Of a DNA stretch of 64,000 nucleotides, positions 10,204 to 19,165 are shown in pieces. Origin of the DNA: Myxococcales bacterium (GTDB taxonomy: Bacteria > Myxococcota_A > Polyangia > Palsa-1104); contig PNAM01000037.1 in the NCBI GenBank assembly GCA_003170275.1, positions 62,400 through 126,399 on the forward strand. Direction: 5' to 3'. Both the position numbers and the translations under genes were made by a program. The notes under the pieces were generated by a model. The model saw nothing but the letters and a program-made list of their open reading frames with translations. It was not told the origin of the DNA and did no database searches. Position 1 is the first letter of the stretch; each line of letters opens with the position of its first letter.

Positions 10204-10220
10204 GGTGGCGGGGCCCCACC
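10204..10220 (+). terminator. possible hairpin after the sulfatase-fold operon
   Basis: Arms GGTGG (10204-10208) and CCACC (10216-10220) enclose a 7-base G/C-rich loop about 33 bases after the stop at 10171. No T-run follows, so it is at best a weak or factor-assisted terminator. Confidence 0.25.
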
Positions 10221-10321
10221 GCGCCCTGTAGGTGCGCCGCGGACATGCTCGCGAACCTCCATCGTATTGGGTGGTTGCGCGGGGCCGGAAGCTCACGCGG
10301 GTTGGTACGCCCGATGCTCTA

Positions 10322-10340
10322 GGACCCTGACGAGGGGTCC
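10322..10340 (+). promoter_or_regulatory. hairpin over the ribosome-binding site of the transpeptidase gene
   Basis: GGACCC (10322-10327) and GGGTCC (10335-10340) are exact inverted arms with a 7-base loop, and the last base touches the ATG at 10341. The only Shine-Dalgarno-like run (GAGGGG, about 10332-10337) lies partly in the stem. In mRNA this could mask the ribosome site. The same GGACCC/GGGTCC arms recur without a loop at 16877-16888 and 49591-49602, so it could instead be a repeated intergenic element. Confidence 0.35.
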
Positions 10341-11531
10341 ATGCTGAAGCGGTTCGAGCGACGCAGCCTCGCCAAGATCGTTGCGCTGCTGGCAGTAGGC
10401 TGGCTGGGCGCGCAGGCGGTCTCGCTCGCCTTGCGCCGCGCGCCCGATCCGCGGCAGCCCTCGTGGAAGGAGCAGCTGGCGACCTTCCGGCCGATCGACA
10501 ACGGCCAACAATTCTTCCAGCCGCTCGCCGACGGGGGCCGCGTCGAGCTGACCCTCGAGCCGCGACTCCAGCGCGCCGCCGATCGCCTGCTCGTCGAGGT
10601 GGGCGCGGCCTACGCCGGCGCGGTGCTGCTCTCCGTCGGCGACGGGCGCATCCTGGCGCTCGCGGGCCACTCCACCGCCGAGCCCGACAAGAGCGCGGCC
10701 GAGCTGACCTTGCGTCCCTGGGCGCCGGCCGCCAGCGTGTTCAAGCTGGTGACGGCCGCCGCGCTGGTCGATGCCGGTGTGCGCGGGAGCGAGCGGGTCT
10801 GCTACCACGGCGGGCTGCACAGCGTCGAGGCCGACAACCTCGAAGATCAGCCCGAGCTCGACGAGACCTGTCACTCGCTGGCCTACGGCCTGGCGCGCTC
10901 GCAGAACGCGATCATCGGACGGCTGGCGCACGATCACCTCGACCTCGCGACGCTCGAGCGCATGGGCAGGGCGTTCGACTTTGGCGTGCCGCTGCCGTTC
11001 GACCTGCCGGTCGGCCCGTCGCAGATGGAGCTGCCCGCGAGCGGGCTGCCGTTCGCGCGCGTGGCGGCCGGCTTCTGGCAGACCAGCCTGTCGCCCCTGC
11101 ACGGCGCGTATCTCGCCGCCACCCTGGCGCGTGGGGGTGAAACGCCGCCGCTGCGGCTGGTCGACCGCGTGGTCGATCAGGCCGGCAACTCGGTGCGCCC
11201 CGACGCGGCGCCGTCGCATCGCGCGATCTCTCCCGCCACCGCGCTCGCGGTCGCCAAGATGATGGTCGGCACCACCGAGTTCGGCAGCGCTCGCGTGGCC
11301 TTTCGTGGCGCCGGGAAACGCGCGCTGCCGGGCATCGCGGTGGCCGGCAAGACCGGCTCGCTGAACCGTGCCGAACCGTTCCTGGCCTATTCGTGGTTCG
11401 TCGGGTTCGCGCCCGCCGCGCATCCCGAGGTCGCGGTGGCGGTGCTGCTCGGCAATGGACCCGACGCGCACATCAAGGCGTCGGAGGTCGCGCGCGATCT
11501 GTTGGCGACCTACTTCCGTCCCGCGAAATAG
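10341..11531 (+). CDS. minimal penicillin-binding transpeptidase
   Basis: 396 residues with one N-terminal membrane anchor (residues about 12-30) and a penicillin-binding transpeptidase domain. Active-site motifs are complete and in order: SVFK (Ser 132, Lys 135), SQN (187-189) and KTGS (337-340). The protein lacks the large N-terminal dimerisation or pedestal region of class B PBPs, which are usually near 600 residues, and has no glycosyltransferase domain. Two Cys (154 and 177) between the first and second motifs could form a disulfide. It is expected to cross-link or trim peptidoglycan in the periplasm. It follows the sulfatase-fold genes and converges on the TPR-phosphodiesterase gene. 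Confidence 0.82.
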   Translation: MLKRFERRSLAKIVALLAVGWLGAQAVSLALRRAPDPRQPSWKEQLATFRPIDNGQQFFQPLADGGRVELTLEPRLQRAADRLLVEVGAAYAGAVLLSVGDGRILALAGHSTAEPDKSAAELTLRPWAPAASVFKLVTAAALVDAGVRGSERVCYHGGLHSVEADNLEDQPELDETCHSLAYGLARSQNAIIGRLAHDHLDLATLERMGRAFDFGVPLPFDLPVGPSQMELPASGLPFARVAAGFWQTSLSPLHGAYLAATLARGGETPPLRLVDRVVDQAGNSVRPDAAPSHRAISPATALAVAKMMVGTTEFGSARVAFRGAGKRALPGIAVAGKTGSLNRAEPFLAYSWFVGFAPAAHPEVAVAVLLGNGPDAHIKASEVARDLLATYFRPAK

Positions 11532-11540
11532 CGCATCGCG

Positions 11541-13838
11541 CTATGGGCGGCGGAACAGATCGGGAGGGACCTTCGCCGGCGGTGTCAGACCCAAGGTGGC
11601 GACGAACACCGACAGGAGCTGCCGCGAAGAGAGCCGGATGCGCGCGCCGTCGCGATAGGAGGGACCGTCGGCGATGAACAGGCAGGTCGTGTCGTGCTCC
11701 ACCTGCGAGCGCATGCCGTGATCGGAGAACACCAGCAGATCGTCCTCGGGCGACATGGCTTGCAAGAGCGCGATCAGCTCCTCGTCGACCAGCTGGTAGG
11801 TGCGCTCGAGGATCGCGCCTTGCGGATCGGGCGGCGCGGGCGGAAGGCCCGGCTCGGCGGTGTCGAGCGCGTCCCAATAGTGGTGCGCGAGCAGATCGGT
11901 CTCGTCGATGCGGATCAGCGAAAAGTCGGGCGCGTGCTGCGACAGGAGCGTGCGCGCCAGCGCTAGCCGGCGGCGCATGCGGCCCAGCCCGACCGCGGAG
12001 GACTTGAGCACCTCTTCGCTCGCGCCCGGCGCGCGCGCGCGCAGATCGGCGAGCAGCGCGCCCACGTCGGGCGGCTGGGTGAGCGCGGCCAGATCGAGCG
12101 CGACGCGCTCGCCCGCGCGATCGTAGAGCGACTGGTCGTCGCCGCTCGACTCCACCACCGCGTCGCCCCACAGAAGGCCGAGGTACGACTTGTGGCCGGC
12201 GGCGAGCAGCTCGCGCAGCGTGCGCTGGCCGGGCGAATCGAGCGCCTCCAGGCGCACCGGATCGACGTACGCCAGCGCGCCGGCGCCGCCGATCGCGAAG
12301 CGCACCTGGCCGAGCCCGCTCACCACCGTCGCGTACAGCGACGGCGAGCCACGACCCGTCGAGGTGAACTGCTCGAGCGCGGCCTGGGTGTGCGGATCGT
12401 CGTTGTACATGGGCGCGCTGGTGCCGCTGGCCTCGAGCGCCGGCAGCGCGACCAGCCGGCCCGCCGCGACCAGCGAGCGGGTGAGTAGCCAGCTCCCGCC
12501 GTCGATCCACAGCGCCACCAGCTTGCCGTGCTTGCCCGCGCTCTTGGCGCGCGCGCGGGCGGCGAGCAGCGCCTCGAGCGCCGGCGGCCGCACGCGGTGG
12601 GCGCGATGTCCCTCGAGCGTGAGCGCGGCGTCGGCGCCCTGCGCGCGATCGAGCCGCACGCGCGCGCTGGCCAGCACGTCGCCGCCGTCCTCCGCGACCA
12701 GGAGATAGGGCAGGCGCACGTGGGCCTCGAGCGTTACTTGCGCGACGAAGCGCCCGCTGCCCGAGGGCGACAGGGCCGTGCGCGTGAGCTGGTAGCCGTC
12801 GATCGAGGAGACCAGCAGCGACGGCGCGTGCGCGTCCGAGGCGACCAGCGTGACCGCGAGCTTGACGCGCGCGGGCGCGTGCGACGGCTGCGCGCGGCGC
12901 TGGTAGTCGCGGATCATCGGCGCGGCGGCGGCGCGCTCGGCCTCGGACGCCCCGGCGGCGTAGGCGCGCAGGGTGGCCAACGCCTCGGCGTTGCGATCGA
13001 GGATCGACAGCGCGTGCACCAGCCCTTCGAGGTGCTGGTGCTTCTTTCCCGCCGGCGCCAGCTCGAGCGCGCGACGGTGGGCCGCGGCGGCGCCCGCGTA
13101 GTCGCCGGAGAAGTAGGCGACCAGCGCGACCGAGGCGTGCGCTTCGGCCTGGTCGGGAAAGCGCGCGACCGCGACGGCGGCGAGCTTGCGCGCGCGATCG
13201 AACTGGTGCGCATCGGTGTAGGCGTGCGCCGCCTCGGTGTAGAACCACAGCGGCGGATTGGGACGCTGCAGCCGTGCCTCGATCTGCGCGATCGCGCCGG
13301 CGCGATCCCCGCTGAGCTGCAGCGCGCGCGCCCGGAACGCGTCGATCTCGTCGTCGTTCGGAAAGCGCCGCGCCGCGTCTGCGAAGCGCGCCGGCTCGCC
13401 GAGCTCGAGGCGATCGTCGACCGCGCCCAGCTCGAGCCACACGCCGCGCTCGCCTGGCGCGACCGCCAACAGCGCGAGCAGCGCCTCGCGCTCGCCGGTG
13501 ACGTCGTCACGCTCGTGCGACAAGCGCGACAGCGCGCGGGCGGCGAGCGCGCGTTCCTCGGGCGGCGTATCGCCGCGCGACAGCAGCGTCTTCAGCTCGA
13601 CGGTGGCGCGAACCGGATCGCCACCCGCGAGCAGCGCGCTCGATAACAGCAGACGGGTCTCGGCGTCATCGGGGTGGTGCGCCAGGCGCTCGTCGAGGAG
13701 CGCGATGCCGTCTTTGGTCTTGCCGGCCTCGACCAGCGTGCGCGCGTGATGGCGCGTCCAGTCCGGCGCGTAGACCCAGGCCGCGATCGCGAGCGAGCCC
13801 GCCAAGAGGACCAGCAGCAGCGCGCGGCGGCGGGTCAC
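11541..13838 (-). CDS. TPR protein with alkaline-phosphatase-superfamily (type I phosphodiesterase) domain
   Basis: GTG at 13838 gives 765 residues. A membrane anchor (ALLLVLLAGSLAIAAWVYA) is followed by TPR helices to about residue 290, a beta-rich middle, and a C-terminal metal-dependent phosphodiesterase-like domain. Visible metal motifs are LVALWIDGGSW, then SLIRIDETDLLAHHYWD, then LLVFSDHGMRSQ and a late His (VEHDTT). No sulfatase CxPxR is present. The order ID, DxxLLAHH and SDHGM fits nucleotide pyrophosphatase/phosphodiesterase relatives. The start overlaps the stop of the next upstream gene (GTGA), so the pair is translationally coupled. The substrate is unknown; cell-surface or periplasmic action is likely. 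Confidence 0.75.
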   Translation of the reverse strand: MTRRRALLLVLLAGSLAIAAWVYAPDWTRHHARTLVEAGKTKDGIALLDERLAHHPDDAETRLLLSSALLAGGDPVRATVELKTLLSRGDTPPEERALAARALSRLSHERDDVTGEREALLALLAVAPGERGVWLELGAVDDRLELGEPARFADAARRFPNDDEIDAFRARALQLSGDRAGAIAQIEARLQRPNPPLWFYTEAAHAYTDAHQFDRARKLAAVAVARFPDQAEAHASVALVAYFSGDYAGAAAAHRRALELAPAGKKHQHLEGLVHALSILDRNAEALATLRAYAAGASEAERAAAAPMIRDYQRRAQPSHAPARVKLAVTLVASDAHAPSLLVSSIDGYQLTRTALSPSGSGRFVAQVTLEAHVRLPYLLVAEDGGDVLASARVRLDRAQGADAALTLEGHRAHRVRPPALEALLAARARAKSAGKHGKLVALWIDGGSWLLTRSLVAAGRLVALPALEASGTSAPMYNDDPHTQAALEQFTSTGRGSPSLYATVVSGLGQVRFAIGGAGALAYVDPVRLEALDSPGQRTLRELLAAGHKSYLGLLWGDAVVESSGDDQSLYDRAGERVALDLAALTQPPDVGALLADLRARAPGASEEVLKSSAVGLGRMRRRLALARTLLSQHAPDFSLIRIDETDLLAHHYWDALDTAEPGLPPAPPDPQGAILERTYQLVDEELIALLQAMSPEDDLLVFSDHGMRSQVEHDTTCLFIADGPSYRDGARIRLSSRQLLSVFVATLGLTPPAKVPPDLFRRP

Positions 13839-14866
13839 GGCGGGTCTCGTGGATCGAGCGCGCCCTCGAGGCGGCGCGCGCCGTCGTGCGCCGTGAGTCG
13901 CAAGATCCCGCGGGCCGGGACCTCCGGATCGGGCTTGGCGCCGAGCCGTTGCGAGAAGGCGTGCACGGCGGCCAGATCGAGCACGCCCGCCGCTTCGCCC
14001 GCCGCACCCGGCGATTTCTTGGCCAGCGCCGCGCGCACCTGCGCCAGCGCCTCGGGCCGCGAGGCGAGGAGCACGCGGCCGTCGTCCACCCTCCACGCCA
14101 CCTCGACGCCCGGCACCAGCGCGAGCGGCGCGACTCGTGCGCCGTCGGGTTTTGGCGAGAAGCGCACGCCGAACGGAAGCCCGAGCAGCTCGGCGCGTTC
14201 GATCGACGCGCGCGCGGCCGCCGGATCGCGCGTCTCGAGCGCGATCACCACCGCCGGCCGCGGCCGCAGCGCCGGCACGTCGAGCAGGTAGATCGACGCC
14301 TCGGCGCCCGCCCAGCCGCGCACGATCTCGAACGCCAGCGGGCCGAGCAGCGCCGCGAGCGCCGCCGGCGACAGGCGCGCGCACGCCGCCGCGAGAAACC
14401 CCTCGGGTCGTACGCCGGTGCACGGCAGCGGCGCCGCCGCGGCGAACGGCGACGGCTCGCTTCGCGCGTACGCGCCGCGCAGCTCGAGCCGCGCGCCATT
14501 CTGTCGGGCCGCCAGCACCAACAGCGACGGCAAGAGCGCGCGCGATCCCAACCCGCGCTCGGCCACCGAGTCGCGCAAAACCAGCGCCGCATCGGCCGGC
14601 CCGAGACCCACCAGCAGCGGCGCGAGCGCCGGTCCGCCGGTCTCCTCTTTGCTACGCGCGACGCGCAGCCGATCGTGCGCGCCGATCGCGGCGGTCAGCG
14701 CCTGCCGCACCGCCTCGAGCGGGATCTTCCGCTCGAGCGCTTTCGCCGCCGCGCTCGCCGCGTACGCCCACTCGGCGCGTTCGGGCAGCGCCGCCAACGG
14801 ATCGCCCGGCGCCGCCGCAGCGAGCCTGCACGCACATAGGACCGCAACCACCATCGAGGCGCGCAT
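13835..14866 (-). CDS. secreted protein of unknown function
   Basis: 343 residues with a signal peptide (MVVAVLCACRLAAAAPGDPL). I recognise no family. The body is Ala/Leu-rich alpha/beta sequence, with a pattern of two related halves (ELRGAY, EVAWRVDDGRVLLASRPEALAQV). This loosely recalls DUF3352-type substrate-like proteins that read out a value and subtract it. Two Cys (CTGVRPEGFLAAAC) could pair. It is the first gene of a two-gene unit with the TPR-phosphodiesterase, to which its stop is fused, so it may be a periplasmic partner or substrate-presenting protein. Confidence 0.6.
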   Translation of the reverse strand: MRASMVVAVLCACRLAAAAPGDPLAALPERAEWAYAASAAAKALERKIPLEAVRQALTAAIGAHDRLRVARSKEETGGPALAPLLVGLGPADAALVLRDSVAERGLGSRALLPSLLVLAARQNGARLELRGAYARSEPSPFAAAAPLPCTGVRPEGFLAAACARLSPAALAALLGPLAFEIVRGWAGAEASIYLLDVPALRPRPAVVIALETRDPAAARASIERAELLGLPFGVRFSPKPDGARVAPLALVPGVEVAWRVDDGRVLLASRPEALAQVRAALAKKSPGAAGEAAGVLDLAAVHAFSQRLGAKPDPEVPARGILRLTAHDGARRLEGALDPRDPP

Positions 14867-14884
14867 CGGTTGCGGCGAATCGTA

Positions 14885-15286
14885 TCACCTCATGACAAAG
14901 GGATAGCGCACCGTCATCGCCGGCCCCGAGAACGACGCGAAGCGCGATCGGCGCGCCGCGCTCACGATGCACGCGCCCTCCGCGCTTCCGGCCAGCCCGC
15001 CGTCGAGCACCGCCGCTTGCACCTCGCCGCCCGGCGCGATGGTCAGCACCAGCGGCGCGATGCCCGGCGTGTTGTAGCGCGCCCAGCACGAGCCGACCGA
15101 GAACTTCAGGCACTCCAGCCCCTCGGCGAGCGCGTGCTCGTCGAGCTGCGCGAGGGTCTCGCCGTTGTCGCCGATCGCCGGCTCGGACGACTCGCACCAC
15201 TTCGCCCGCCCGCTCTCCTTCATCTGCCCGGTCGCGCACGCTCCGGCGAAAAGGATCACCATCGCGACGAACCGTCTCCCTGGCAT
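14885..15286 (-). CDS. lipoprotein with TonB/AgmX-type C-terminal domain
   Basis: 133 residues from the ATG at 15286. The lipobox is FAGAC. Residues about 55-133 have the TonB-C-terminal-like fold pattern seen in AgmX/PglI relatives: CWARYNTPGIAPLVLTIAP, a GEVQAAVLDGG strand, a Cys, ARRSRF and a final VRYPFVM strand. There is no transmembrane helix or Pro-rich spacer, so it is not a classical energy transducer. In Myxococcota this domain occurs in many small envelope proteins. It is divergent from the secreted protein gene at 15310 (23 bases between starts). Confidence 0.7.
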   Translation of the reverse strand: MPGRRFVAMVILFAGACATGQMKESGRAKWCESSEPAIGDNGETLAQLDEHALAEGLECLKFSVGSCWARYNTPGIAPLVLTIAPGGEVQAAVLDGGLAGSAEGACIVSAARRSRFASFSGPAMTVRYPFVMR

Positions 15287-15309
15287 GGCAGTGGGATTAT
15301 ACTCGCCGC

Positions 15310-16872
15310 ATGAACGCGTGGATTCGAATGGGGGCGCTGCTGATCCTGGTGGCACCCGGGGCGGCGGCGGCAGAGAGCAGCGTCGAGGCGGGCAAGGTGT
15401 ACACCGGACCCGAGGGGTTGACCGTGGCGGTCGTGCCGCTCAAGCCGGCGGGCGCCAAGAAGGCGCTCTTGCAGGTCGACGGTTCGGGCACGGAGCTCGA
15501 CGGCAAGGCGCTGCCGCACACCCTCGAGGGCGAGGCCGATCGCGCGGAGTATCACACGCAGATCCGCGGGCGCGGCTACATGACCCTGTACCGGCGCAAC
15601 GGGCAGGTCTACCTCAACCTGCCGATGCGCCGCGATTCGGTGACGGTCACCTACAACGAAGAGAAGACCAAGACGCTCGACAAGGAGCAGCTGTGGCAGC
15701 GCCACCAGCAGGCGCTCAAGGACGGGAGCCTGGCCGCGCTGCAGCGGTTCGATCGCAAGCGCGAGGAGACCCAACAGCAGCAGTCGATCGCCGAGGTCGT
15801 CGACGGGTTCCGCAAGGCGTGCGGCTCCAAGGCGGCGCTCACGGTGAATTGGAGCACCGTCGACGACGAGATGATCAAGGGGCTGAGCCTGGGCAGCTAT
15901 TGCGGCGCGCCGGCCGAGGCGATGCGGCGGCTGTGCGAGTCGGCGGCAGCGAAGGAGGCGATCGCAGCGCGCGTCAAGAGCGTGTCCTGTCAGTTCGGCG
16001 CGGCGCTCAAGCTCGAGCTGCAGCCGTCGGGCACGCTGGCGTGGACCGCCTCGAAGGACGGCGCCAACTTCGAGGAGTTCATCACCGCCGAGCTCGAGAA
16101 GAGCTTGCTGCCGGCGGCGGCCAACGCGCCCGATCTGCCGTGGGGCGCCGGCCAGACCCTGGCCGAGAAGATCGCGCTCGAGAAGACCCACGTGTGCACC
16201 GACGGCAAGGCGCACTACGTGGTGGTCGCGCCCAGCCCCAAGCACTCGGTCGAGCTGTTCACCGGCGACGGCAAGCGCTTCGTCCGCGTGCCGCCCCCCG
16301 ACGGGATGCTGTCGGGCGAAGACTTCCTCGACCCGCGGTTCTTCCGCAAGGGCTCGAACTCGAGCTTCCGCGGCGTGGACATGCGCGTCTACTCGAGCGT
16401 CTCGCTCAGCGACAAGGGCTGCAGCCTGCGCTGCGGCGAGAACGATCGCGCGCTCACGCTGCTGCCGGCCGCCGAAGCGAAGGCCAAGCTGCTCGCGGGC
16501 ACCTTCGATCCGCCGCTGCAGAAGCACAAGCCGTACGCGCTCCTGCGTGACGATCGCGGCAACTACTACTTCGTCGATCGCGGCGCTCAGCCGGGGCAGG
16601 AGAAGCGCTTTCGGCTGTTCCTCGGGCCCAAGGGCGCGCTCAAGGAGCAGCACATGACCAACGTGGTCTCGGACTCCGAAGGCGACATTTTCTCCACCAA
16701 GACGGGCAGCTTGCGGCTGATCCTCGACAAGAAGGCGCCGGCGACCTGGATCCAGGCGGAGAGGAAGACCCAACTCAAGCCGATCCCGCTCGAGGAGAAC
16801 CTGACGATGATCTACAACGAGCTGGGCGTGTATCTCGGCGAGCGGCTGGGCACGCCGTGCGACGACTTCTAG
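15310..16872 (+). CDS. large secreted protein of unknown function
   Basis: 520 residues starting MNAWIRMGALLILVAPGAAAAES, a clear signal peptide. No known domain is recognised. The first 110 residues look beta-rich; residues about 110-200 are helical and Gln/Lys-rich (a run of QQQQ); the rest is mixed alpha/beta with scattered Cys that could form disulfides. Composition and codon use match the neighbours, so it is not obviously acquired. It has its own unit, divergent from the TonB-domain lipoprotein and converging on a membrane protein gene. Confidence 0.65.
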   Translation: MNAWIRMGALLILVAPGAAAAESSVEAGKVYTGPEGLTVAVVPLKPAGAKKALLQVDGSGTELDGKALPHTLEGEADRAEYHTQIRGRGYMTLYRRNGQVYLNLPMRRDSVTVTYNEEKTKTLDKEQLWQRHQQALKDGSLAALQRFDRKREETQQQQSIAEVVDGFRKACGSKAALTVNWSTVDDEMIKGLSLGSYCGAPAEAMRRLCESAAAKEAIAARVKSVSCQFGAALKLELQPSGTLAWTASKDGANFEEFITAELEKSLLPAAANAPDLPWGAGQTLAEKIALEKTHVCTDGKAHYVVVAPSPKHSVELFTGDGKRFVRVPPPDGMLSGEDFLDPRFFRKGSNSSFRGVDMRVYSSVSLSDKGCSLRCGENDRALTLLPAAEAKAKLLAGTFDPPLQKHKPYALLRDDRGNYYFVDRGAQPGQEKRFRLFLGPKGALKEQHMTNVVSDSEGDIFSTKTGSLRLILDKKAPATWIQAERKTQLKPIPLEENLTMIYNELGVYLGERLGTPCDDF

Positions 16873-16876
16873 ACCG

Positions 16877-16888
16877 GACCCCGGGGTC
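16877..16888. repeat. 12-base palindrome GACCCCGGGGTC between convergent genes
   Basis: A perfect 12-base palindrome four bases after the stop of the 15310 gene and just before the stop of the convergent membrane-protein gene. The same palindrome occurs at 49591-49602, also directly after a stop. It may act in a bidirectional end-of-transcript structure or as a protein site. Confidence 0.5.
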
Positions 16889-16893
16889 GTAAG

Positions 16894-17760
16894 TTACGCA
16901 GTGAAGCGGCGCCGCACCCACGCGAGATAGCCGGCCCAACCGGCGGCGAGCACGCCCAGGCCGACCAGCACCGCGGTCGGCCCGTCGCCCGAGGCGCGGA
17001 TCGAAAAGCCCGCCGACGCGAGGCAGGCGATCGGCAAGAGGGTCGCGCCCCACCACGCGCTGCGCCGCAGGTGATACGAGCCGGCCGTCAGCGCGCCGAA
17101 CACCAGCCCGGCGAGCAGATAGCCGACGCGCGCCGCGGCGCCGTTCCACAACCCGCCGCCGATCGGCAGCGGCGTGCCGACCGCGGCGAGCAGCAGGCTG
17201 AGCGTCGCCGCGCCCGACATGAGGACCGCGACCGCCAGCACCGGCAGCGGGCAGCGATCGGTCCAGCTGGCGCGCGGACCCCACGCGTCGAACACCTCGC
17301 CGGTCTGCCGGCTCGAGTACAGCGCGATGAACACGATCGGCAAGCCAACCGCGAACAGCCCCGAGAACGCGAGCGTGAACCCCATCACGATCCACTCGGC
17401 CGCGTGCGGCGGGCTGCCCGCTTTCGCCAGCGCGACCAGCACGCCGATCAGCAGCAGCGCGTCCGCGGTCAGGTACAGCCACGAGAGCACGATCATCAGC
17501 GCCCGCGCCCAACGCCGCGCCAGGATCGTCCCCACGCCGAGCCACACCAACGAGGTCGCCGAGAACAGGTAGTACACCGCGGGCAGGGCCATGAACGCGA
17601 ACGACAGGTTGTCCGGCTGTTTGCTCAAGGTGGCGGCCGTACGCATGCCGACCCACATGCCGAAGAACATCGACACGCCTCCGAGCAGCGTGAACCCGCC
17701 GAGCACAATCGCGATCACACCCAGCGCGATCAGCCGCGCTTTTCCCGGTCGAACGTTCAT
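16894..17760 (-). CDS. eight-helix integral membrane protein, unknown function
   Basis: 288 residues with about eight hydrophobic segments spread evenly from residue 10 to the C-terminus and short charged loops. No catalytic or transporter signature is visible. The ATG at 17760 has a GGAG five bases upstream on the minus strand. It sits downstream of the DUF2330-like gene on the same strand with a 21-base gap, so they may be co-transcribed. Confidence 0.65.
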   Translation of the reverse strand: MNVRPGKARLIALGVIAIVLGGFTLLGGVSMFFGMWVGMRTAATLSKQPDNLSFAFMALPAVYYLFSATSLVWLGVGTILARRWARALMIVLSWLYLTADALLLIGVLVALAKAGSPPHAAEWIVMGFTLAFSGLFAVGLPIVFIALYSSRQTGEVFDAWGPRASWTDRCPLPVLAVAVLMSGAATLSLLLAAVGTPLPIGGGLWNGAAARVGYLLAGLVFGALTAGSYHLRRSAWWGATLLPIACLASAGFSIRASGDGPTAVLVGLGVLAAGWAGYLAWVRRRFTA

Positions 17761-17781
17761 CAGCAGCTCCTTGAGGACATC

Positions 17782-19068
17782 CTACCCCGATCGCCGCCGC
17801 CGGGTCACGAGCGCGACCACCGGGGCGAGCAGCAGGAAGATCGGCGCGACGAACGGCCCGGTTCCCGCGAGGGCACACGCCGAGTCCGCGCAGCTCTTGG
17901 GAACGTGCACGTCGCGGTAGACGACCTCGGTTGGGCGAACGATGGTCGCGTCGCCGCGCACGGCGATCGGATCGGCGTCCGGTCCGAGATCGAGCGCTAG
18001 CGTCGCGTCGGTGCGCGTCAGGAACATGGCCTGGCCGATCGCGTCGCTGTAGTCCGCCCACCCCACGGCGCCGGCGAGCGCGTAGCCCGTGTCGGCGGCG
18101 AGATACGACACGAGCCGGCGTGTGCCGCCTGACGCCTGGCGCGCGATCGCAAGGGGCAGTCGGAGCTCGCTGCGCTCATAAGTGAAGGCGATCGCCCCCA
18201 GCGCCGCGTTCGAGAAGTCGTGGTCCGGGGTGGCTTGCAGCGCGACGACGGTCCAGCCGAGCGCGAGATAGGGGCGAAGCGCGTCGAGATCGTCGGATCC
18301 GTAGAGGTACTCGTGCGCATCGAGCCACGCGCGCACGCCGGCCTCGTCCGCGCCGGTGAGCACGACGACCTGGTAAGGATCCGGCGGCGGTGCGGCGAGA
18401 TCGGGTGGGGCGTCATCGTCAGAAGCCCCGGGTGGCATCTTGAGCGCCGACGGCGTCGGCGGCGTGTAGATGGGGCCGCTGGGCATTCCGCCGCAACCGC
18501 CGGTGCTGGTACCAGCGCTGCTGCTGCCCCCTCCGCTGCTGCCGCCACTTCCGCTTCCACTGCTGCTGCTGCTGCCGCCCCCTCCGCCGGGAGTACCGGA
18601 GCCCGGGATGCATCCGGCGGTGCTGCCCGGCGACTCGCATTGGCTCGGAAGGTCGGCGATGTAGTTGTCCTGATAGACGATCTCTCGTTCGGTGACGCCC
18701 GCGAGATCGTCGAACAGCTTCGGCGGCGCAGTCGTGACCAGCGGCTTCGACGGTGTTGCCGTCAGGATGGCGAACCGTGCGCCCGTCGACCCACTCTCGA
18801 ACACGGGTTGGAACACCAGCGTCACCAAGTCGGCCCGGCGATTGGTGCACGGCGGGCCGGCGTCGTCGTCGAAGCCGCCGTCGGAGCCGCCGTCGTCCAT
18901 CGTGCAGGTCGGCGTGAGCTCGACGTTCTTGCGATAGATGAACAAGATCGGCTGATCGGCGCTGATCTGGGGCTTCGGACTGTTTCGTTGGGCGACCACG
19001 CGGCAGAACGCGCCCGCGTCGCCCGCCTGCACAAACAGCCCCGCAACGCCGAGTAGCAGCCAGCGCAT
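17782..19068 (-). CDS. DUF2330-like secreted protein with Gly/Ser linker and C-terminal anchor
   Basis: 428 residues. A signal peptide ends at AGDAGAFC; the N-terminal region (residues 22-130) resembles DUF2330 proteins, which begin AFC after cleavage. A Gly/Ser run of about 35 residues (roughly 148-180) separates it from a second alpha/beta domain with YQVVVLTGADEAGVRAWL. The C-terminus has one helix (GPFVAPIFLLLAPVVALV) followed by TRRRRSG, a tripartite sorting-tail look. It probably spans or is displayed on the cell surface. The DUF2330 match is by eye and should be treated as tentative. Confidence 0.6.
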   Translation of the reverse strand: MRWLLLGVAGLFVQAGDAGAFCRVVAQRNSPKPQISADQPILFIYRKNVELTPTCTMDDGGSDGGFDDDAGPPCTNRRADLVTLVFQPVFESGSTGARFAILTATPSKPLVTTAPPKLFDDLAGVTEREIVYQDNYIADLPSQCESPGSTAGCIPGSGTPGGGGGSSSSSGSGSGGSSGGGSSSAGTSTGGCGGMPSGPIYTPPTPSALKMPPGASDDDAPPDLAAPPPDPYQVVVLTGADEAGVRAWLDAHEYLYGSDDLDALRPYLALGWTVVALQATPDHDFSNAALGAIAFTYERSELRLPLAIARQASGGTRRLVSYLAADTGYALAGAVGWADYSDAIGQAMFLTRTDATLALDLGPDADPIAVRGDATIVRPTEVVYRDVHVPKSCADSACALAGTGPFVAPIFLLLAPVVALVTRRRRSG

Positions 19069-19165
19069 GCGCGCGGGTCATACAAATGGCGTGCCGCCAG
19101 GGCAGCCCGCGCCGCGACGGGTGTTTCTCGTCGACGGCTGGTGAAAGGCTGACAGTCGTGTCGGG

